Assembly: GCA_019671135.1 (NCBI GenBank)
Contig: JAHRHY010000001.1
Location: 3,286,001-3,350,000, forward strand
Source: Linnemannia hyalina
Lineage: Eukaryota > Mortierellomycota > Mortierellomycetes > Mortierellales > Mortierellaceae
Direction of reading: 5' to 3'
Length of the DNA stretch: 64,000 nucleotides
How positions within the stretch are numbered: position 1 is the stretch's first letter; the number at the start of each line of letters is the position of its first letter. Under the pieces are notes generated by a model, which saw nothing but the letters and a program-made list of their open reading frames with translations, searched no databases and had not been told where the DNA came from. Shown one piece after another: positions 1 through 10,607 of this stretch. A program made the position numbers and the translations under genes.

Positions 1-316
1 GTAAGGGTTACTGGAGGAATCGAATGATGGGCAGAATGGTAAATAGCATTGTATTAGTATCATGATCTTTGCCTTAAGAAGACTGAGGAAGTAGTTCTAC
101 TCTTTGCCTTGAGTTTTCTGAAAAGCTGATCTGTTTTCGTTATCATCCATCAATGAAGGCTTGCAAGGAGAGGCAGAAGATATCACGATCGTTCTTAACA
201 TATCAACTGCATGCAATATGAACAAAGGCTGAAACTTGCAATAGAAAAAGGGTATATTCGATTATTTACAAGGTATGATGATGCGACGACGACAGCGATA
301 GAAATACAAAACTTAC

Positions 317-636
317 AAGCTCTTCTTTTTTTCACCCATGTCCAAATCGCCATCGAGGTCTCCACCAGTGGTTCTTGTATGCGGGAGGTTGGCAGATGTG
401 CCACGAAGGCCACCGACTCTGCGACCACCACCACCGCCTGCGCCACCACGTCTCCGGTCAGAGCGACCACTGCTGGCTCCACGGTGAACACGTCCTCCTC
501 CTCCTCCTCCTCCACCGCCACCGCTGCTGCTGTGACCAGAAAAGTTGGAGGTAAACAAGCCTTCTGTCTCGTTTCCTGTGATGCTGCCGCTCTGGCGTCC
601 TCCGCTTCCACCACGTCCGTCTCTGTCCCTCTGCAT
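317..636 (-). CDS. 5' exon of a Gly/Arg-rich protein, possibly Mex67/NXF-type
   Basis: An ATG-started exon of 106 codons plus two bases ends at a strong donor (GTAAGT, 316-311). It encodes a low-complexity, Gly/Arg/Ser-rich N-terminus: QRDRDGRGGSGG near the start, then a run of ten glycines, and a DLDGDLDMG motif close to the exon end. Arg/Gly-rich N-termini with a 'DGDLDM' motif occur in fungal Mex67/TAP mRNA-export factors, which is the only resemblance I can offer, and it is weak. The next exon was not found in the 310 bases left before the window edge, so the gene is partial and its domain content is unknown. A pyrimidine-rich leader lies upstream on the coding strand (640-860). It could equally be another RGG-rich RNA-binding protein. 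Confidence 0.45.
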
Positions 637-1148
637 GTTTGCTTGTTGTTTGTTGTGTTGATGCTGTTTCCGAGTGTCAAGTCCGTGTGGAATGTCCGGG
701 GGCCGTGATGGTTGTTTGCTTGTTGTAATGAGTGAATGTCCGAGTGAGTGGTTGAGTGTTGTTGAATCGAGGAGTACAGGGAATGGGAGAAGAAAAAAGG
801 AGAAGGAAGGTTTAGCGAAAGGGAGGAGGAAAGGAAAGAAAGAAAAGGAAGGCCTCCTTTGCAACGCCTTCTAGGTGGCTTAGAATGTTTTCGGATCAGC
901 ACCAAGCACCAGCATGGCGGAGCATTTCTTTCGCCGCCTGTTGTTGGCCACCAAATTTGTTATTGCCTACGCCTCTTTCACCAAAATGATATCATGACAG
1001 CTGGATGGTTCCTTGCTTCTTATGAGCTAGTTTATTACAGTAATATATTATCATAAAGGAAGGAGAGAGAAATATCGTACAATGTGGAGAAGGGATGATG
1101 TGCAAATGTTCCTACACTAGGAATTGGTTGTGTGTGTGTTGGGGGGGA

Positions 1149-1884
1149 TTATGCTTGAGGGAAAGTACGTTCCTTCAGTCGAGAGTAAAGACCGACGTCC
1201 TCATGGCAGTTGGGGCAAGAGTGCATGATGTCCTTGGTCGAGGTAATGCACAAGGGCAACAGACAGCATCCGCAGGAGGTGATACCGGCGAGCAAGAGAC
1301 CCAGGATTCCCAAGTATGTGCACGATCCTAATGGTTACGAAAATGAAAGAAGAGATCAGTGATGCTTTCTAAATTAAGCTTGAATGCCAAGACATTTTTT
1401 TGGATAAGAATTGAGGTGGCTCCTTACCATTCTCAGGTGTAGTCTCGGTGAGGACAAGGTAGTGGCAATGAGGACAAACAACAACACCAGGCTTGGCCTT
1501 CAAATCCTCGATCCTACCAGGGGGACGCATCATAATCAACGGCGACGCCAAACAGTTGGCCTGCTGGTTTGGAGGCTGAGGAGCGAAACCGGCAGGAGCT
1601 GGTGGAGGCTTTGAGTGGTCGTCGAATTTGGGGTGCTGGTATGTGGGTTGGTAGGGTTGCTGCTGAGGAGGGTTGTAGAGCTGGGGGTAGAGACCGGGGC
1701 CGCTTGGGCCAGCTGCTGAGGAAGGACCGGGGACCTGGTGGCCTGCGATGTAGGGTGATGAGGGTGCGGTAGAGGGTGTGTAGGCTGGGGGTTCGAATTC
1801 CTGCGTGAGGAGTGCGTTCTGGGAGTGGTCGTCGTTGTCGTTGTGGGTATTGACGGGAGTATATTGGCCTTTTCTGTCAGACAT
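1149..1884 (-). CDS. LITAF-domain zinc-ribbon membrane protein
   Basis: Two exons (1884-1428 and 1327-1149) give a protein of 211 residues. The intron has donor GTAAGG and acceptor CCATTAG. The N-terminal 110 residues are Pro/Gln/Tyr-rich and disordered. They contain a PPAY motif (residues 32-35), the type of site that NEDD4/Rsp5 WW domains bind in animal LITAF proteins. The C-terminal LITAF domain has the first zinc knuckle CPHC (137-140), a hydrophobic Cys-rich segment (about 158-180) that enters the membrane without crossing it, and the second knuckle CPNC (190-193) followed by HEDVGLY. The family acts on the cytosolic face of late endosomes and lysosomes. The intron falls between the two knuckles, so the first exon alone would not encode a working domain. 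Length and architecture are typical and the gene looks intact. Confidence 0.9.
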
Positions 1885-2079
1885 GATGTATGCGAGCGTG
1901 TTTGAGTGGACAGAGGGTTGTGTAAGTGATGAGAAGAGTTGTTGTTGTGATGAAAGAAAAGGAATAAAAGAGATGCCTTGCTCCTTTTATCCCTCGTTTC
2001 GATCCTCTGTGTGTCTGTGCGTGTGGTCTGTCTGAAGTCTTGGCACGCCTAAAGTCGATCAATCCAATCAAACAAAAGT

Positions 2080-3533
2080 CACGCCCCTTTGCCCAGCGGC
2101 CAAGAAAGCCAAAAATGTAATCCAATTACCTCTGCAGAATAGAAGGCATTATTTCTTGCCAAGAAGGTTGGTCCAGGTATGACCTCCATAATTGTTCCAG
2201 TCGGCGGCGAAACGTGGATCTTCAAGAAGAGCTCCTTGAGTCCCAATACCTGCATTAGTCCATGAGACGTCCGATGCTCAAAACTCTGCAACGACAACCT
2301 CAGGATCTGAAGTGTGCCAGCATGCGCCAGGATCGCCAATGCCAGAACCATGCATCTCAAAAAACGTCCAGCCGTGCGACAACTAGAAACCAACTGCTCA
2401 CAGTAACTTGAATGAAGGGCTAGGTACTCTATCGTCAGGGCCTACATCTTGCAACAGTGGTCCCGGATATCACGCGCAATCCAATCAAGGTCGATATACA
2501 TCTCCGGGTGATGATAAGCTCCATCAAGTTGGGACGGCATCCAATGATCACCTGCAGTTCTCTGAGAGCAACATAGCCTCAATTTGTCGACTTTTACGCT
2601 CAAGAACGAATAAACTGTCGAATGGTATCCCGGGGCTTCCGTGCAAGTTGGTTGCTGAAAGAAAACCTCTCAAGGTTCGGGAGGCACTCAAACCCGGGCA
2701 CATTCATCTTCTCCAACATCGCCGTGACATTCGTCAGCTACCCCGAATCATCAAGCTGCTGAATCAACTCCAGCTCTACCGCACCCTGGACAAGCCCCAT
2801 TCGATAACGCAGCATTTGTCCCGAATCCAGTCGCATCCTCTCATTGTGCCGTGGCTGATGGCCTTCAGGGACAAGCCAGTTCAAATCGACCTCACCGTAC
2901 TTGATCGTTCGTCCAGCGGTTCTGTTGTAGATTTGTAACCTTCTCGGATGTTTCAGCCTTGACAAGAGACAAAGCCCTCCTTCGAGACGCAACGACAATT
3001 CAGGGCGATAGGCGTCAAAGCGGTACCCATGACTGCACCCATAAGGCAGAGTGATCTCGAGATCCCCAAGCATCGGACATACTCTCGAGATGCATCCAAA
3101 CAGGATCCGGGAATTCAATCCTGACTTGAGCATGTACCGTCGATAGCTATACATCTCCAGCTTAATCGACAACAGACCCGACACGTCCAGATCCCAGGAA
3201 GGTCGTCCGGCCACCCATCATCATACTCCCAACCCAGGTGGTTGGTCGACATGGGTAACTGCACATTGTCCTCCTTTGGTTCCAGGTGCCCGCCACGTGA
3301 ATGATAGTCCATCGCCACCAGTAAGTAGGGAGACTTGAGGGTTTGAGGTGTCGCAAATGGGGTGGCTCGCAGAGGTAGCGATGCAAGAGCCGAGGAATGG
3401 TCGTCGAAATGTCGCGCGCACAGGGGTAAGCGCCAACAAAGGCCTGCGAGTCCCCGCAGAGCTCGACCGAGGTGACGAAATCTGGCAGCGACACCAGTTC
3501 CTGAAGCAAGGCCACGTTGACGTCCGGCGCTCA
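2080..3533 (-). pseudogene. F-box/LRR-type gene relic
   Basis: Read on the minus strand, several frames carry pieces of one protein. One frame near 3533-3250 reads VALLQELVSLPDFVTSVEL, then ISTTIPRLLHRYLCEPPHL, a phrase typical of the F-box/leucine-rich-repeat families expanded in Mortierella-type fungi. Another frame (3214-2738) gives 158 open residues, including ISRVCPMLGDLEITLPYGCS and DLNWLVPEG. A third (2393-2079) carries LKELFLKIHVSPP. The frames do not connect without shifts or stops and no F-box is left at the 5' end, so I call it a degraded copy. The intact relative in this window is at 12937-14511. Splicing could join some pieces, but I found no convincing splice sites. Confidence 0.6.
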
Positions 3534-3535
3534 CA

Positions 3536-3924
3536 GTGTCCATTCGTTGGTACCGCCCTGAAAACCCCTGACTATGTCTTGTTGTTTCGCCGCGCTGGCG
3601 ATGAATTGGCCGGGCCAATGGGTTGGCTATCCCCACTCCGAAAACACCTGGCAGACTACTGAAGACTTTGCAAATGCCCAAGACCTCCTCGACTAATGCT
3701 TGTCCAAACACCGGGTCTCCCTTTAGAAGGGGGAGTGTCAGAGTATCCACTCTGATATGACTTGATTGTATTTAGAGGAGAGAGCAAGAGCTAAAATAGG
3801 GTGCTATCTGTGACTTGACTGTCGGTCTTGCCAGAGAGAGGTTATCCACCGTTGCAGACACCAGCCGACAGAATGACGTTTCAACCACGTTATTGGTCCC
3901 TAGTCGCGCTCTTATTCCTCAACA
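3536..3924 (+). mobile_element. possible Ty1/copia 3' end: RNase H tail, PPT and LTR
   Basis: A purine-rich tract (AGAAGGGGGAG, 3725-3735) is followed directly by TGTCAGAGTATCC. This is the usual arrangement of polypurine tract and 3' LTR start in copia elements. A TG...CA segment could run from 3736 to 3924 (ending CTCAACA, 189 bp). Just upstream, one plus-strand frame has GDELA and then LSPLRKHLAD, reminiscent of the end of copia RNase H. No 5' LTR, no reverse transcriptase and no target duplication were seen. The element, if real, lies at the head of the F-box relic. This is a weak call. Confidence 0.3.
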
Positions 3925-4165
3925 TATTCCTCACTGTCAGCATCGACTACTGAAGAGGCGATAACTGGCTGGCGTCACTGGGCAGCTTGGGTAGGTGTCA
4001 CAGTTGCTTTCCGAGTACCATGTGCTAAGGGGACGGGTAGCGGCTGTTGGACTTGATGGGAACGCCGTTTGAGTGTTCTCGAGGTGAAGAGCCCAAACGG
4101 TGAAGGACTGAGCACCAAAAGACGAGAGTCACGAAAGGATGAGTTCTCAAGAGACACTTCTGCCT

Positions 4166-5926
4166 TTAAGAATTTTTAGGCGTGAGTACTGTGACCTGTC
4201 CGAGGCCATACAGCTTTGGCGTCTGCAGTGGTGTCCTGGCTTCACTTTGCTCATCATCCTCCTGTGCCTCTGCTTGCCATAGCGGCGATTTTGGCTCCGT
4301 AATTGAAGCAGAGCGCTTCTTCCGAACCTGTTCCTTGATGTCGGCCTGGTATTCCAGCAGAAGTTTCTATCAAACAAACAGGGTTTCTATTAGCACTCTA
4401 CAGCTTATGCACAAATTACTCCAAAATAAACAAGAATACGTACCGTATAGTCCCAAAAAAGCTTTGCAGAGGGTCCGGACAGGAAACTAGCAAGCTCATC
4501 CTTGCTTGTAGGGAGATCAGTGACATCCACACAGGCAGCGCCGCCAAGAAAAATGTCTCCTTGCGCCTGCAGGTCGCACACCATGGCACTCATCCCTAAA
4601 GTTGAAGCATATAACCACGAGAAAGAGCCTTTTCCAACCAGCGCAAAATAATAATAATATAAGGACATACCTCTGATGTCGAGCGGGTTCACCCTTGGCA
4701 GATGCACACCCCGCTTCGCCGCAACGGTGTGAAGGCCGTCCACAAGGAGCATTAGATCGACTTTCTACACGCTGTCTGTGTTGTGGGCAAGCTGAAACAG
4801 TTGAGAGAAAAAACGTTTCTGCAGCTTATTCGCGATACAGACAAACTCCCCACTATGAACAAAAAAACTCCCCACTATGAACAAAAACAAATGCAAATGA
4901 AAATTCTCAGCCAGCATACAGCGTGCATGAAGTTCAATCTTCCACCGCAGTGGGTGCACTGCAGTCGCCGGTATTACTAGCTGTGGGCTGCGTGAAGAAC
5001 AAGTGGGACGTGACCTCCGAGGCCAGGTACGACTGCACATCAGCCCCAGAACGTTTGAGACAGTCATATATTCTACTTGCCTTCGCAATTTCGGGGCTCC
5101 GTCGCTAAGTACCTCCAGACAACGCTTCCAAAGGGCAACGACTTCTGCTTCCGATACAGGGACAGTCTCCTGGTGGATCATTGACGCACTTGGAATGGAT
5201 TGGAGAAAAAAAAAAGATCAATAACATGAACTGTAATCATTGCATTCATGCGGTTGGGAAAATTTACAGGTCGCGGACCAGGCGAACTAGCGGCGCCTCG
5301 AGAGGCATATCCTTGCCCTTCAGGGTATCTCGAGCGAATACACCCAGCATGTCTTTGCACTTGAGGGAGAGGACATAGAGGCCGCGTTTGAGTTACCGCG
5401 AGAGCTGCTCCAGGACGCCGATCGCGCCTTGATCTGGTTCCTACAGCTCAGGCGCCCGCACACTGTAGCCATCCACTCGATGTCTGCGGAGGTCGACAGT
5501 CCCTGTCAACGCCGTGCTATTTCACAGTACAAAACAAGCACAAGTACAATTATCAGTAATGCCAGGTAAGGCCCATTAAAAGTAAAAAGCACACCAACAC
5601 ATACAACATGGCACTGCAGTCAACAGCCGAGACAGCTGGCTTGCTCAGAAGCGAGAGCACCTGTTCCAGCAGGATGTCCTCTACATCTTGCGTCTCGACA
5701 TCGGGTAATTCGAGATCATCAACTGATCGGCCTTGCATCTTGTCGACGCATGCAGCTGTCAGCGTCCTCCATTGCTCCTCCATTGCGGCCTGTGACTCTT
5801 CGAGGGCAGGCAGGGACTCAGAGACATCTATTATAAATGTTATGAAATGGTCTGAGAACAGAGGTGGCATTTTCATACGCACAAGCACACCATAACACTT
5901 CTTCACCCCTTACCATCGTCTGCCAT
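4166..5926 (-). pseudogene. multi-exon gene of unknown family with in-frame stops
   Basis: Clean splice signals and open frames trace a minus-strand gene. It starts MADD (5926), donor GTAAGG, acceptor ATAATAG, then DVSESLPALEESQ. A block near 5400-5270 reads KRGLYVLSLKCKDMLGVFA, followed by MIHQETVPVSEAEVVALWKR near 5181. Next comes MLLVDGLHTVAAKRGVHLP (4752), an intron (donor GTATGT, acceptor CTTTAG), GMSAMVCDLQAQGDIFLGG, and another intron (donor GTACGT, acceptor TTGATAG). The end is VTVLTPKNS and a stop at 4166. The reading frame is broken by TAG near 5445, TAA near 5394 and TAG near 4767, and by a probable frameshift near 5105. I do not recognise the family. The 3' exons look conserved in style, so decay may be recent. 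A 24-bp tandem repeat (about 4851-4890) lies in one intron. Confidence 0.5.
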
Positions 5927-6207
5927 GGAGTCTGCGGTGGTGCTGGTTTGGTCTATTAAGCATTGCAAACAGTAAACAGAAATCAGCAAAATGCCATTTC
6001 TTGACATTTCCTGACATTCCTAGAGTGATCGTACAGTCTTTTCTGGATATGATGGAATCATACTGAGCAAATATATTTTTCAATCAGACTGAATAAGGAG
6101 TAACTATGACGTTTGTTTACATGTCGCTGGGATATGGACTTCCTATGTGATTAACTTGATTTCTTCATATCTTCTCCATCACACATCTCTCCACAGCATC
6201 ATTCACC

Positions 6208-7981
6208 ATGCCACCACTCAAAACCAACCCAACGAAGAAGAACCTGCCACTTGCTCGAAAGGCCGACCTTATTAAAGAGTACGACGACCTCCAGAGCAAG
6301 AATGTCAAGGTCACAAACAAGAGCCTTGCTGACAAGTACAGCGTATCTCCCACAACGCTCTCGACAATCCTCAAGCTCAGGGATGGAATCCTTCCCTTTA
6401 AAGAGCAAGCACCCGAGGAAGCGAATAAAATGACAAAACTGTATAAACGCAACATGCTGCCTGTCGAGGACGCACTTATGGGGTGGTTTAGAAAGCAGCG
6501 AGATCAAGGTAAACATTTTCCTGTTGGTATGCGAAAGAAATAAAATACATCTATTGTGTTCTGTTCGTCTAACTAATTTACTACTATACTACGCGATAAA
6601 CAGGCCTCTGTGTTCTCGAAAAGAATATAAGAGCAGAGGCTTTGGCGATCTGGACCGCTATGAGACCCCATTTCCGCGAAGGAACCGCACCAAAAGAATG
6701 TCATTTCAGTGCACGCTGGTGTTCAGGATTCAAGAACAGCCGAATGATCAAACTGCGGATTGGACATGGCGAGAGTGGATCAGTCGACCTTGAAGCTGTG
6801 AGAGCACGCATTGATGAGATAAAAACTCAGCTGTTACGCTTCAATTTGGAGGACATCTACAACTGCGACAAGACAGGACTGTATCTTCGAGCCATCTCCA
6901 ACAAAAGTCTGGACTCCAAACGCTTTCATGGTTGCAAGGTTGTCCGCTCGACGAGAGTGTCGATTTTGTTCTCGAATTCCACTGGATCGGACAAGAGGAA
7001 GCCGTTAGTGCTGAGTATGTTCATATTAGAGAAAGGGGTATTTTGTTTTTGTTTTGTGTTTTGTGTGCTATGTATGAACATTAATACTGTATCTTTTTAT
7101 TCAAAAAAACAGGCAAGCACAAATCGAGGGGACTTGTCTCTGCTATCCTCAATGATATCGACATAGATACTTCTGGCAATGGTTACATGGAGAAGCTGGT
7201 TTTCTACAATTGGTTTCGCAGTCTCGACGACGACATGCGCCGGCAAAAGCGAAATGTCGCCGTTATGATTGATGGCGTCGGCAGCCACAACGACTCGGAG
7301 ACAAAAGGCCTGACCAATAGCACAGTCATTCGACTTCCGGCAAACACTACCTCCCTTACTCAGCCAATGGATCAAGGAATCATTCGGTCCTTCAAGGTTC
7401 CTTACAACCAGGAAATGCTTCATGCGATCAACTGTTGGAGGCTCAGGAACCTGCACACGAACAGGAAGACAAACAAGCACAGGGACGGACATAGCGATTC
7501 GATAGATAATAAGGATCTCTGGATATGCATTGTGATTGCTTGGAGAAAGGTCACGGAAGCCTGTATTCGCAACTGCTTCGCCAAAGCGCCGATCCTAAGC
7601 AACCCCCAGTCGAATGATCTCAAGGAACTTGGAACCGAATCCGTACAACACCTAGTGGAAACACTTCAGCAGGAACTCATCGCCAAATACCGGCATCTGG
7701 AGGTCGAATTAGCTTCGCAGAATGACATCGGCGTGCTGAACTATCTGGATATGATCTACAGCGATGGACCAGACGAGGATATGTTGAGCGCTATCCAGGA
7801 GACCATGAATACGGACGAGTTCAAGTCGCTGTTTTTGGAGCACTCAGTTGACCATATTCACGATGTTGACGAGGACGACGAGGAGACTGAAGATGAGGAG
7901 GAGGATTCGGATTTTGAGATTTCCGATGAATCTCTATCTGACAACGACCACGGTGAACCAACACTGGTGAACCAACACTAA
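6208..7981 (+). CDS. pogo/Tigger-like DDE_1 transposase, C-terminally truncated
   Basis: Three exons (6208-6508, 6604-7014, 7113-7981) splice cleanly: donor GTAAAC with acceptor AAACAG, and donor GTATGT with acceptor AAACAG. The N-terminus has a CENP-B-like helix-turn-helix region (ARKADLIKEYDDLQS, SLADKYSVSPTTLSTIL). The DDE_1 catalytic core follows: YNCDKTGLYLR with the first Asp, VMIDGVGSHND with the second, and LPANTTSLTQPMDQGIIRSFK with the third. An acidic tail (DEDDEETEDEEED) ends the ORF. The enzyme would cut and paste a DNA element with TA target sites. The stop at 7979-7981 is created by a 14-bp tandem duplication (7952-7965 and 7966-7979) that shifts the frame; a further 100 codons lie open behind it. 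I did not find the terminal inverted repeats, and the 3' flank is occupied by the inserted duplication block from about 8298. Confidence 0.85.
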
Positions 7982-8292
7982 CCCTTCAGAGCATGAACAC
8001 CTATGTCCGCGGCAACGAACGCCTATCACCATCTTCCAGTCCTCTGGATGAGGAGTACTACCATTGCAATAGAGAGTCATTCATCGAGAGTCTGGATCGA
8101 CTCAAGAGTGTCATCACTGCGATGCCTGACATGGACTCAAATGCACTCAAACATCTTGTCTTTCTACATCGATCGGTGGACACAAGTGCAGATTACTTGG
8201 AATTGGAAAACCCCAACATGGACACCAACATCTACAACGATATCATTGCGTACTCCGACGTGCTTCTTTATTCTGAGCATGAGGATGTGTAG
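7982..8292 (+). pseudogene. orphaned C-terminal tail of the transposase
   Basis: This stretch is open in the frame that would follow if the preceding 14-bp duplication had not occurred. It reads on from HGEPTL into SMNTYVRGNERLSPSSS and ends EHEDV before a stop at 8290-8292. An ATG at 7993 could start a separate 99-residue protein, but there is no promoter or known domain to support that. The simplest reading is the lost tail of the transposase. Confidence 0.65.
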
Positions 8293-9378
8293 GAAGGAGA
8301 AATAAAAACTTTAGCTTCTATTTCGACCTTGAACGAATCGCAATTGAAAGAGCGAGGTCCATGAAAAAAACTTGATTCTCCAACTCCCAACGGACGAGAA
8401 GGTATTCTCTCTGTCGTACAGTACTCTTTTCCGCCATGTGTCTGCTGTGATTTCTTTCTGGCTGAGATGTATGAACAGAGTGGGTTTAGCACGGCCTAGT
8501 TGTGAGCATTTTTTCATTCTCAGTTTTGTATCGCCCTTCGTCAAGATCAAGAGGAGAAATAAGGAAAAAGACGAAGGAATGTAAACAACAACGGTTGAAG
8601 CAAAGAAAAGTCAAAGGGGAGAAATAGACAGAGCTGGTAGGAGACAAGACGCCACCAAAGGGGATCAAGACTCAGTTAATATCTTTGAGTGCAAAAAAGA
8701 TGGGTCTCGCCTGCAAGCAGACTTGCTGTGGATCGACGTTTAATGCAAGCCCATTCTTCTTTTCAAGAGGAAAGAAAAAGGACAGATGAACGAACAGAGA
8801 TGACTTAGAGTAGGCGGAGATATTTCATGCAACATGCATGGGTAGGACGTTGGCCATGCAACGATCTGGATCATATCGAACACACTCAATAAAGAACCAT
8901 TCCGTTGGGACGAGACATTGTTCTAGCAACAAATGAATGTATGAGTCAAGGCGGGGGAACTTTGCTGATTGCGACGAAGGCGCCGTCCTTACTTCTTTCT
9001 CCTCTTGAGTCATAACGCAAAAAGAAATAACGCGTAACAAAGCCATGAGTCCAACTCGTTGCCCCTTTATGGTCACCCCTATTTTGAATGTCCCACTTGG
9101 CCTACTGTTACCCCTAACCCTCACCCTAAATGGTTTATGTAATCGGTTGTTTGTGGAGCAACAGAGACAAGAGAAGACAGGAAGAGACCCCCCCACGACA
9201 CACAGGAGGTTGAGACAGAAAGGTAAACAATAGAGTCTTATTTTCCTTCGCAAAAAGTACAAAGTTTGTCCCTGTCCTCAACTTGTCCCCCTTCTCAAAG
9301 GGTGGTAAGGTTGTCGCGTCCGTGGTCTGTGTTACTTGTTCGGATGTCCGTTCTGGATCCTTGGCTGGGGCAATTGCT

Positions 9379-10366
9379 TTACAGGATACCGGTGACTAAG
9401 CCCTCGAGCTCTGCACTATTTCCAGTGCTCTGGTGCTCTCGACCCTCGACATAGGCGGCATAGCGGATCATGGTCGTTGGGAGGACCTCGACTTTGCTTC
9501 CGCACTCGTAGAATTCGGCGTAGTTGACCAGGACAAAGGGGATGGTGGTGATGTTGCCTTTCTCGAGTGATCGTGCACATACGTGCATATTGTGCTCCGC
9601 GATCTTGCCCCAACTATCCACAAAACAGAGTCAGGTTGAAGGAAACGATGACCCCGGATCCAAGGAGGGGACATAATTAAGACGAAGAGTGGAAGGGATG
9701 CGGATTGAATACAAACGTAATAGTAATAAAAAGGAAAATCGATTGGTTAGAATGGGCTGGACACATATCAGTCCCTTTTGCATGAATCACGCAAAAGAGT
9801 TGACTGGGAAGGAAGACGAGGGATCTTGACGGGGGAGAGAGAAAGAGGGAGGAGGGACAGAGGGGAGAAAAGGGCGCTCTCTTGCGATACCGCTGGCTGG
9901 AGGTGGTGCACTCCCGCCTGATCAATCAGCCAAGTCTGCCATTCAGCCAGCAAAGTAATACCACAAACACAAATCACAACACACAACACTACAACAAGGA
10001 CGGAATACAAGAGAGTGGAGAGAAAAGCACAACAAAAAAACCAATGACGATAGGCAAATTGCAAGGAGAAGGAGCAAGCGAGCGAGGGATGGATGCAATA
10101 GGACCAAACTCGGTCAAGTGCTCACTTTCTCCCCTATTATCTAATGTACCGGAGAGGCATGACAAACACACACGCACGCAAACAAAAACGAGAGCAAATG
10201 GCTAAGACACGGACAAAAAAAAACAAAAAAAAATGGACGAGTGAACTTACGGCATGGCGTAGCTGTAGTAGAGAACGACCACTCTCCTGTTGCCGTTGAT
10301 AATCTCGTCCAGCTGCTCCTGGGTCTTGCACTCGATGATGATCGAAGCGATCGTATTGCTTGTCAT
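9379..10366 (-). CDS. thioredoxin-fold protein without CXXC, left paralogue
   Basis: Two exons (10366-10251 and 9613-9379) flank a 637-nt intron (donor GTAAGTTC, acceptor GTGGATAG) and encode 116 residues. The order of elements is that of thioredoxin: strand VVVLYYSY, the active-site loop, then VLPTTMIRY with the expected cis-proline (P84), and a final helix SAELEGLVTGIL. The catalytic CGPC is replaced by MPWG (residues 38-41) before a conserved Lys, so thiol redox activity is not expected. The paralogue at 51603 differs by 10 residues, all encoded by exon 2. The TATA box is kept, but about 257 bp of the 5' leader present in the other copy are missing here. Function is unknown. A chaperone, regulatory or binding role is known for other redox-dead thioredoxin folds, but nothing here shows which applies. 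Confidence 0.8.
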
Positions 10367-10599
10367 GGTGTTCAAGAGAGTTTTGGTGTATGTTGTGTGT
10401 GTTTGCTGTTGTGGGTTGTGTGTGGGGACCGAGGTGTGTCGTCGAACGTAGGAAGAGCAGAGACAGGTACGGAGGAAGAAAAAGGACTGAGCTGTGTTCT
10501 GGGTGAGTGAGAGAGATAATATATGTGTGTGGGTGACGAGAAGAGAAGAGAAGAGAGAAGACAGAAAAGAGAGATGGGTTATCAATGGCGGACGAGATC

Positions 10600-10607
10600 T
10601 TTTTATA
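10600..10607 (-). promoter_or_regulatory. TATA box of the left thioredoxin-like gene
   Basis: TATAAAAA reads on the minus strand within GTATAAAAAGATCTCGTCCGCC. The same context is kept at 51083-51090 in the right arm, although the leader between TATA and ATG has diverged in length. Conservation in both copies supports a real core promoter. Confidence 0.6.

Noticed and set aside
5275..5530. Plus-strand reading with a protein-like look (LERHILALQGISSEYTQHV ...)
   Set aside because: The minus strand of the same stretch carries KRGLYVLSLKCKDMLGVF, bounded by good splice sites and linked to neighbouring exons, so the plus reading is taken as the antisense shadow.
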